Positions 1-4,868 of a stretch of 7,894 bases of DNA are shown here, one piece after another. This DNA comes from Chloroflexota bacterium (lineage in GTDB: Bacteria > Chloroflexota > Dehalococcoidia > JACPQK01). The stretch is taken from positions 1 to 7,894 of the forward strand of contig JACPQK010000041.1 in NCBI GenBank assembly GCA_016190535.1, read 5' to 3'. Positions within the stretch are counted from its first letter, which is position 1, and every line of letters begins with the position of its first letter. The position numbers were made by a program, and so were the translations under genes. A model generated the notes under the pieces. The model saw only the letters and a list, made by a program, of their open reading frames with translations, was not told the DNA's origin and did not search any database.

Positions 1-740
1 CGGGTGTATACCGGGAGTAAGCTATGCAAAAAGGGGAAGCCCAGAGTGTTAGCCAGCAGGGCCAGGACCACGATGGGGCCCGCAAGCTGGCTGTTTCGGA
101 GATAGCTCAGCCCCGCTATCAAATTGCGCCAGGCAGCCCCTCTCTTAACGGTTATGGGGTGGGAGTGTACCAGGACTATGGAGGCCAGGGCCAGCGCTTG
201 AAGAGGCAGCGTCAGGGCGAGGACCCCCGCCGGAGAGAGGACCACGGTAAGGGTGCCCCCCAGCAGAGGGCCAAGTATGGCTGTAAAATCCTGGGCCATG
301 CGGGTGAGCGCTACCGCATTGCTCAGGGAGTCCCGATCTACCACGTCTGCCAGCAGGGCATAGCGAGCAGGGAAATCCACAGCCATGGTGAATAGACTGG
401 CGAAGAGGACTATACCCGCCGCTGCTCCCGCGCTAAGTTGGTCCAGCAAAAGCAGGGAGAGCAGGCCCGCTGTCTGGACCAGGTGCGCTCCCTGGGACAG
501 AATTAGGAGCCGTCGCCGGTCAAAGCGGTCAACCAGCAGGCCACCCACGGGCCCCAGGAGCGAGCCGCTGAACCGGGCGGCCGCCACCAACCCTACCAGG
601 AAGGCGGAGTTGGTACGCTCCAGGACTACCCAGCTTATCACCACTGTTTCCATCCAGCGGCCTACACCGCCTAGGGCAATGGTCGTGCAGAGCAGGCGGA
701 AGTCCCGCTGGCGCAGGGAGGGGAACAGACGATCCCACAT
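1..740 (-). CDS. MFS-family efflux transporter, N-terminal part (3' end beyond the window)
   Basis: This gene is read leftwards from ATG 740-738 and has no stop before base 1, giving 246 codons of an expected roughly 400. The product is a polytopic inner-membrane protein that would export small molecules by proton antiport; the substrate cannot be predicted. Hydrophobic segments lie at about residues 17-40, 47-70, 78-98, 104-122, 153-192 and 220-242. Between the second and third is the MFS motif A, GPVGGLLVDRFDRRR (63-77). The stretch around 124-146 (PARYALLADVV, then SNAVAL) is typical of the EntS/MFS_3-like branch. An in-frame TGA lies two codons upstream, so ATG 740 is the earliest ATG; AGGGG (756-752) is a rather distant Shine-Dalgarno (11 bases). 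The gene follows the 803-1927 gene by 62 bases on the same strand. It may be its operon partner, although TAGAAT (805-800), a -10-like box, overlaps that gene's stop codon. Confidence 0.9.
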   Translation of the reverse strand, partial: MWDRLFPSLRQRDFRLLCTTIALGGVGRWMETVVISWVVLERTNSAFLVGLVAAARFSGSLLGPVGGLLVDRFDRRRLLILSQGAHLVQTAGLLSLLLLDQLSAGAAAGIVLFASLFTMAVDFPARYALLADVVDRDSLSNAVALTRMAQDFTAILGPLLGGTLTVVLSPAGVLALTLPLQALALASIVLVHSHPITVKRGAAWRNLIAGLSYLRNSQLAGPIVVLALLANTLGFPFLHSLLPVYT

Positions 741-802
741 GGGTCAAAATACCCCTGAAGAAGCCTTCATTGGCCATCCATGTCAAGAAATTGAACCTTA
801 TT

Positions 803-1927
803 CTATACTAAAAAGGGAGAGCCAGACTGGGGGTGGTCAGCGGCTTCCATCAGGGCCAGCATACCACCGGAGACCAGGGAGTGGCCTCCCAGGACCACCG
901 GGATCGGGGCCTCCAGGGCTGCCTGGGTGAAATCCCGTAGCCAGGGGTCAGAGATTTCCGCCGCCAGGCCCAGGTCGGAGAGGAAACGGTCCGCCCGCGA
1001 TAGCTGCAAGCCCAGGTGGGCGAAGAGCACCCGACTATCGAGTAAGGCCGCCTGACCCAGGGCGGCCAACTCCTGGAAGAAGGCACGCAGGCCCACCCGC
1101 TCCAGGTGAAGCCCGAGGAGGGAGTGGGCCTCGCCCCGGGCTTCCCGTCCGTCGGCCACCATCCCCCTCTCCTCGGCAAAGAGGCGAACCCGGCAGGAGG
1201 TGCCCGTCTCCAGGGCTTGCCAGGTATGACTGCCCACGCGGCCCGCAATCACCACCTCCGCATTGGGGTCCCGCAGCACGGCCATAGCCCGGCGCAGCCT
1301 CTGGGCACACTCCTGCATAGGCAGTGCCTCCAGGTAGGAGCGGGTATGGGGCCCCACTCCCGGGTGGGCCTGGAGGATGACCAGGTCCGTGGGGGTATCC
1401 ACGTCGAACTGGGTAGCCGCCTTCCTGGGCAGAGTGCGCACGGGCACCCCAGCCCGGACCAGCCACGGGGCCAGGCCGTTGTCCCTCTCGGGCAGGCCAT
1501 CCCCGGCCAGGCAGTGGGCAGGGCAGAAGCCCGCCAGGTCCGAGGAATAGAAGTTGTTGACGATGGCCCCGGGGCTGCGGCGACAGACCTCGTCGGCCAG
1601 GCCCGCCAGGTCTCCTGTGGAGAGCAGCGGGCCTGCCCCGGCCCCCATGTAGAGGACGGCGGAGAGACGGTGGCGCTCTATCACCTCCGCCAGCCGGCGC
1701 CCGAAGTGAAAAGGGCCGCAGGGTGGATCTAGCTCCACGATGGCCCGGCCTAGCAGGTCTGAAGCCAGAGGAGGCCAGTTGGTGGCCACTACGGGCTGGG
1801 GGAAAACGCCGAGAGCCTCTACCCTCTCCAGGGTATCCTGGAGGATGGCCCGCTGCGCCCCCCAGACCATATTTTCAACGGGGCTGCTGGAGCGCCCCCC
1901 CAGGAAGAAGACGGGGGTTGGTCTCAA
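803..1927 (-). CDS. conserved protein of unknown function with nucleotidyltransferase-like (GT-A) traces
   Basis: This 374-residue protein has no signal peptide or membrane segment and is probably cytoplasmic. I do not recognise the family. The N-terminal half looks like a decayed MobA/CofC-type nucleotidyltransferase. It has a beta-strand and loop at the N-terminus (PVFFLGG, 5-11), a second strand (PVVATN, 45-50), YMGAGAGPLL (93-102) where such enzymes have the residues before the metal site, and FDVDTPTDL (174-182), which matches the (D)xDTPxDL motif near their C-terminus. The usual nucleotide-binding GxxxRMGxxK loop is absent, so activity is doubtful. The C-terminal half (about 200-374) is a separate module with VVIAGRVGSHTW (225-236) and VVLGGHSLVSGG near the end. 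The start is TTG 1927-1925: the stop codon of hpf lies in the same frame 15 bases upstream, so nothing earlier is possible, and no clear Shine-Dalgarno is seen. M20 (ATG) is an alternative. It is probably cotranscribed with hpf. Confidence 0.8.
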   Translation of the reverse strand: MRPTPVFFLGGRSSSPVENMVWGAQRAILQDTLERVEALGVFPQPVVATNWPPLASDLLGRAIVELDPPCGPFHFGRRLAEVIERHRLSAVLYMGAGAGPLLSTGDLAGLADEVCRRSPGAIVNNFYSSDLAGFCPAHCLAGDGLPERDNGLAPWLVRAGVPVRTLPRKAATQFDVDTPTDLVILQAHPGVGPHTRSYLEALPMQECAQRLRRAMAVLRDPNAEVVIAGRVGSHTWQALETGTSCRVRLFAEERGMVADGREARGEAHSLLGLHLERVGLRAFFQELAALGQAALLDSRVLFAHLGLQLSRADRFLSDLGLAAEISDPWLRDFTQAALEAPIPVVLGGHSLVSGGMLALMEAADHPQSGSPFLV

Positions 1928-1942
1928 CGGAGGGGTGGAGGC

Positions 1943-2515
1943 TCAGGTGAAGTCGGCCTGTATCAAGCCGTAGTCGCCGTCCCGCCGCCGGTAGACGACG
2001 CTGAACAGGCTGTTAGCTGCATCCATGAAGAGGAAGAAGCTGTGGCCCAGCAGTTCCATCTGCTCTATGGCTTCCTGGGACGACATGGGTTTAAGGGAAA
2101 AGCGCTTTACCTTCACCAAGTTACCGGAGGGGAACTCTTCCTCCACCTCGGACGGAGCTTCCTCCGCCTCAGCAGGGGTAGCCGCGCCTCCAGCAGTGGC
2201 CGCCACCCGTCCCTTCCAGTAGAGCTTCCCCTTGTAGCGGCCGACCTGGTGCTTGAGGACATCCGCCACGGCGTCCACAGCAGCGAACACGTCCGGGGCC
2301 CTCTCTTCAGCGCGGAGGACAGCGCCGGGGCAGTCCAACGTCACCTGGGCCACCACGCGGTTAAGGGCGGACTTGGCCGCTTCCCTGGTGAGCTCTACCG
2401 TGGCCCAATTGATGGCAGGGAGATAGCGCTCCAGTTTGGCGATCTTCCGCTCGGCATAGCGCTTGGCCTCCTCCGGTAGATCCAGATTCTTGGTCTGAAC
2501 GATTATCTCCACCAC
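1943..2515 (-). CDS. hpf: ribosome hibernation promoting factor, long form
   Basis: This is a 190-residue long-type HPF, which binds the decoding region of the 30S subunit under slow growth and dimerises 70S ribosomes into inactive 100S particles. Residues 2-98 form the S30AE (YfiA/RaiA-like) fold, with LDLPEEAKRYAERKIAKLERYL (11-32) as its first helix region and the conserved VAQVTL and DVFAAVDAVADVLKHQV segments. Residues 99-130 are a low-complexity Ala/Glu linker. Residues 133-187 are the C-terminal dimerisation domain (VKVKRFSLKPMSSQEAIEQM, then LLGHSFFLF and SVVYRRRDGDYGLI). Two GTG codons stand in tandem at 2515-2513 and 2512-2510. The Shine-Dalgarno GGGAGG is 3 bases from the first and 6 from the second, so the second may be the true start. 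A good promoter lies 37 bases upstream. It is the first gene of the minus-strand cluster. Confidence 0.95.
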   Translation of the reverse strand: MVEIIVQTKNLDLPEEAKRYAERKIAKLERYLPAINWATVELTREAAKSALNRVVAQVTLDCPGAVLRAEERAPDVFAAVDAVADVLKHQVGRYKGKLYWKGRVAATAGGAATPAEAEEAPSEVEEEFPSGNLVKVKRFSLKPMSSQEAIEQMELLGHSFFLFMDAANSLFSVVYRRRDGDYGLIQADFT

Positions 2516-2551
2516 AGGCCTCCCTGCTGAAGTATCTTCAATCTCCCTATG

Positions 2552-2580
2552 ATTCTAGGCCCTTCACCCTCCCAACACAA
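2552..2580 (-). promoter_or_regulatory. candidate sigma-70 promoter of hpf
   Basis: On the minus strand TTGTGT (2580-2575) and TAGAAT (2557-2552) are separated by 17 bases. This puts the transcription start near 2545, about 30 bases before the GTG of hpf. The -10 box lies in CTAGAATCATA, an 11-base string that recurs at the divergent promoter near 3306. Confidence 0.6.
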
Positions 2581-2879
2581 GGGAATGTACTCCGCCGTAA
2601 TCCGTGGATTCTTGCTACATGCCAGGCTGGGCACAAATGGGGCCCAACAATCACCTCGTGGGTTGTACTTGATACCCCAGGCTGAACCCTGGAGCTTAGG
2701 AGTTGTCATGCAGTAACCTGTCCGTTCAAGAGGCTTGCTACGGGCCTATTTGCTCCTGGGAGACTCTGGAGATTGTACAACTTAATTCGTGACGGCCCCT
2801 TAGCTGCGAGATTATCATGCCCACAGCTTCAGCCTGGGGCTAGCAATCCCCGGATTACGGGCCAGCCCAAACGGTGAGT

Positions 2880-2897
2880 TGAGCTTCAAGAAGCTCA
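2880..2897. repeat. perfect 8-bp hairpin with 2-base loop
   Basis: TGAGCTTC and GAAGCTCA flank a two-base AA. An alternative pairing uses GGTGAG (2873-2878) with CTCACC (2894-2899). No T-run follows on either strand, so a Rho-independent terminator is not supported. It is more likely a relic of a dispersed palindromic repeat. Confidence 0.6.
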
Positions 2898-2928
2898 CCC
2901 ACGGGGCGGGTGCCCGGGCTTGTTGGTC

Positions 2929-2989
2929 ATTGCGAGGCACGAAGTGCCGAAGCAATCTCGATCCCAACCCCCGCCGGCTTGGAGATTGC
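2929..2989. repeat. dispersed palindromic repeat, CATTGCGAGG type, right arm decayed
   Basis: The left part folds as nested stems: ATTGC (2929-2933) pairs with GCAAT (2952-2956) around GGCAC-GAA-GTGCC (2936-2948). The same strand also offers a longer hairpin in which GCAATCTC (2952-2959) pairs with GAGATTGC (2982-2989) across 22 bases. This GTCATTGCGAGG...GAAGCAATCTC layout is the form of a dispersed repeat common in environmental bacterial genomes. The expected mirror-image right arm is lost after GAGATTGCC. Confidence 0.6.
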
Positions 2990-3043
2990 CGTGAAAATAG
3001 CCCCTTTTCATTGTCTTGGTGCCCCAAAGGGGCATGGCTGATT

Positions 3044-3087
3044 GTTTAGGAACGCCCCATCCGAGAAAGTAGGAGGCGTTCCTAAAC
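3044..3087. repeat. perfect 13-bp inverted repeat
   Basis: GTTTAGGAACGCC (3044-3056) is exactly complementary to GGCGTTCCTAAAC (3075-3087), with an 18-base loop. There is no TA border like those of the three TA-bounded elements and no T-tract, so it is probably a different repeat type or an internal piece of one. A smaller hairpin, TGCCCC-AAA-GGGGCA, lies just to the left at 3020-3034. Confidence 0.6.
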
Positions 3088-3098
3088 CGCCTCGGGGG

Positions 3099-3223
3099 TA
3101 GTGTGTCATTCTGAAGGAGTCCTTCCCCGGAAGGACGACTGAAGAATCCGTCCCCCGGTGGAGGTCTGTGTGGGGGGTACGGATGCTTCGTCCTTCTGCC
3201 GAAGGACTCAGCATGACGCACTA
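3099..3223. mobile_element. miniature inverted-repeat element A (TA-bounded, 125 bp)
   Basis: The ends are TAGTGTGTCATTCTGA (3099-3114) and, read from the right edge inwards on the other strand, TAGTGCGTCATGCTGA (3223-3208): 14 of 16 positions match. The symmetry continues inwards. Each arm carries its own hairpin, GTCCTTCC-CC-GGAAGGAC (3119-3136) on the left and GTCCTTC-TGCC-GAAGGAC (3190-3207) on the right. After these come GAAGAATCCGT (3141-3151) and its near-complement ACGGATGCTTC (3179-3189). The whole could fold as a long stem with two side hairpins. It has no coding capacity, so mobility would need a transposase in trans. TA at both borders suggests an IS630/Tc1-mariner-type target duplication. 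Confidence 0.7.
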
Positions 3224-3281
3224 TCCAGGTTTTGGCTCCCCGTCAAACTCAAATTGATACACTACGGCCTCGGGAATCCCC

Positions 3282-3311
3282 TTGTTCTCCATCACCGGGC
3301 TCTGCTAGAAT
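3282..3311 (+). promoter_or_regulatory. candidate promoter of the AAA+/VWA operon (extended -10)
   Basis: TTGTTC (3282-3287) and TAGAAT (3306-3311) are separated by 18 bases. TG two bases before the -10 (TGCTAGAAT) makes it an extended -10 box that could compensate for the weak -35. Transcription from near 3318 would give a leader of about 150 bases. Confidence 0.5.
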
Positions 3312-3423
3312 CATATTTCCTTGGGTTTTGCTTTTGGGCTACACTCCTCGGGAGATTACCCTTTAGGTGGTGGAGGGCACTTGGGGCAAGGCCAGGATAC
3401 AGAACAATCGGCGTGGCACAGGT

Positions 3424-3468
3424 ATGTTTTTCGCGAAAGAAGGCATTGCTGAAGGAGGCTCCGGATAA
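3424..3468 (+). CDS. possible 14-residue leader peptide overlapping the AAA+ start
   Basis: ATG 3424-3426 opens a 14-codon frame (MFFAKEGIAEGGSG) that ends in TAA 3466-3468, overlapping the AAA+ ATG as TAATG. This arrangement is typical of translational coupling. It also spans the AAA+ Shine-Dalgarno. Its own Shine-Dalgarno is poor (AGG one base from the ATG), and such a short frame can arise by chance, so it may not be translated. Confidence 0.2.
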   Translation: MFFAKEGIAEGGSG

Positions 3469-4865
3469 TGAGAGAGAAGCCAAGGACCCTGGGAGAGCTA
3501 CGACGGCAGGGCTACGAAGTGATTACTGTCAAGCAGGAGCTCCGCCGGAACCTGGTGCGAAAGATGAAGGCCGGAGACACCCTGTTCCCCGGCATTATAG
3601 GCTACGGCGACACCGTCGTCCCCAAGCTGCAAAACGCTATCCTCTCCGGCCAGGACCTCATCTTCCTGGGGGAACGAGGACAGGCCAAGAGCCGCCTGTT
3701 GCGTAGCCTGGCGGACCTGCTGAATGAGGAGGTGCCGGCCATAGCCGGGTGTGAGATCAACGACAACCCTTTTGCCCCGGTATGCAAGGCGTGCCGCGAG
3801 CGAGTAGCGCAGGACGGCGATGATACGGAGGTCTCCTGGCTCCCCCGGGAACGCCGCTACGGAGAGAAGCTGGCCACCCCGGACATCACCATGGCCGACC
3901 TCATCGGCGAGGTGGACCCCATCCGGGTGGCCGAGGGCCGCTACCTGGCCGATGAGCTTACCATCCACTACGGGCTCATCCCCCGCACCAACCGGGGCAT
4001 CTTCTGTATCAACGAGCTGCCCGACCTCCCGGAGCGCATTCAGGTGGGCCTGTTCAACATCATGGAGGAGCGCGACCTCCAGGTCCGGGGCTATACCGTC
4101 CGTCTCCCCCTGGATATCTACATCGTGGCCAGCGCCAACCCCGAGGACTATACCAACCGGGGCCGGATCATTACCCCCCTCAAGGACCGCTACGGGGCGG
4201 AGATCAGGACCCACTACCCACGCACCCTGGGAGACGAGATCGCTATCATGGAGTTGGAGAGCACCCACGTCGACGAGGGGGGGCATAGTCTGACGGTGCC
4301 GCAGTACATGAAGGAGATAGTGGCGGAGTTTACCACGCTGGCCCGGACCAGCCCCGATGTGAACCAGCGCTCCGGGGTGAGCGTGCGGGTCTCCATCGCC
4401 AATTACGAGACCCTTATGGCCAATGCCCTGAGGCGGGGCATCCGCCTGGAGGAGCGGGAAGTCGCCCCCCGCATCAGCGACCTGCCTTACCTGGTATCCT
4501 CCACCACGGGCAAGATCGAGTTGGAGACGGCGGAGGAGGACAAGGTGGAAAAGCTGGTGGAGGGCCTCACCCGCCGGGCGGTGAGCAACGTCTTTGGCCG
4601 CTACTTCAAGCTGGAATCCCTGGGGCCCCTGGTGTCCCAGTTCGAGGAAGGGCTGACCATTGAGACCTCCGAGGACATGCCCGCCAAGGAGTACGTGGAG
4701 CTGGTGAGCTTTATCCCCGCCCTCCGCGAGGCGGTCAAGGTTATTCAGGGGGAGGAAAACCCGGCTACCGTCGCCTCGGCCGTGGAGTTTGTACTGGAGG
4801 GCCTCCACCTCAACCGCCGGCTTAACAAGGACCGGGTTACCGGCAAGATTCGCTACAGGGGCTAG
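3468..4865 (+). CDS. MoxR/ChlI-type AAA+ ATPase (Rv0958-like)
   Basis: This is a 465-residue cytoplasmic ATPase of the helix-2-insert AAA+ clade that holds magnesium-chelatase subunit I, MoxR and RavA. Such proteins form rings that remodel a partner through a VWA protein. Visible motifs are Walker A GERGQAKS (68-75; Ala before Lys, as in RavA-type P-loops), Walker B GIFCINE (177-183; Asn182 where Asp is usual, catalytic Glu183 kept), sensor 1 Asn224 in ASANPED, an arginine-finger region LKDRYGAEIR (238-247), and a sensor-2-like RSGVSVR (301-307). Cys95, Cys106 and Cys109 (CxxC) lie in the insertion after the first helix and could bind metal. AAGGAGG lies 9 bases before the ATG. The VWA gene follows after 3 bases. 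No chlorophyll or cobalamin genes are nearby, so a chelatase role is unlikely. The length matches the mycobacterial Rv0958 family as I remember it (about 459 aa). The substrate is unknown. Confidence 0.93.
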   Translation: MREKPRTLGELRRQGYEVITVKQELRRNLVRKMKAGDTLFPGIIGYGDTVVPKLQNAILSGQDLIFLGERGQAKSRLLRSLADLLNEEVPAIAGCEINDNPFAPVCKACRERVAQDGDDTEVSWLPRERRYGEKLATPDITMADLIGEVDPIRVAEGRYLADELTIHYGLIPRTNRGIFCINELPDLPERIQVGLFNIMEERDLQVRGYTVRLPLDIYIVASANPEDYTNRGRIITPLKDRYGAEIRTHYPRTLGDEIAIMELESTHVDEGGHSLTVPQYMKEIVAEFTTLARTSPDVNQRSGVSVRVSIANYETLMANALRRGIRLEEREVAPRISDLPYLVSSTTGKIELETAEEDKVEKLVEGLTRRAVSNVFGRYFKLESLGPLVSQFEEGLTIETSEDMPAKEYVELVSFIPALREAVKVIQGEENPATVASAVEFVLEGLHLNRRLNKDRVTGKIRYRG

Positions 4866-4868
4866 GCG

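Larger units (their letters stand above)
2516..3467. other. gene-poor divergent intergenic region rich in inverted repeats
   Basis: These 952 bases separate hpf (leftwards) from the AAA+ gene (rightwards). Besides the two outward promoters, I see no protein-coding region or tRNA I can support. From about 2873 to 3223 the region is a chain of palindromes: 2880-2897, 2929-2989, 3020-3034, 3044-3087 and the TA-bounded element 3099-3223. The stretch 2600-2870 shows no recognisable structure. The roughly 150 bases between the right-hand promoter and the AAA+ start hold a tiny open reading frame and a small palindrome. The region looks like a landing zone where dispersed repeats have accumulated. 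Confidence 0.7.

Noticed and set aside
781..786. Perfect TTGACA on the minus strand upstream of the MFS gene
   Set aside because: No -10-like hexamer occurs 15-19 bases downstream, so it is not called as a promoter.
385..930. Open frame of 181 codons on the plus strand over the MFS gene
   Set aside because: The opposite strand encodes a convincing MFS transporter. This frame crosses that gene, the intergenic gap and the end of the next gene and yields an Arg/Pro/Ser-rich product.
1106..1732. Open frame of 208 codons on the plus strand inside the 803-1927 gene
   Set aside because: The minus-strand frame is longer, keeps operon spacing and shows fold-like motifs. The plus-strand frame has a Gly/His/Gln-rich shadow composition.
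2503..2709. Short minus-strand frame overlapping the hpf start
   Set aside because: It runs through the hpf promoter and Shine-Dalgarno region and has neither a Shine-Dalgarno of its own nor a protein-like pattern.
2600..2870. Searched for tRNA, CRISPR repeats or a riboswitch in the gene-poor region
   Set aside because: No cloverleaf with a GTTCRA-type T-loop, no regularly spaced direct repeats and no recognisable aptamer were found by eye.
3158..3706. Open frame of 182 codons on the plus strand from element A into the AAA+ gene
   Set aside because: It begins inside a palindromic repeat, crosses the promoter and leader, and overlaps the AAA+ N-terminus in another frame, so it is not a plausible gene.
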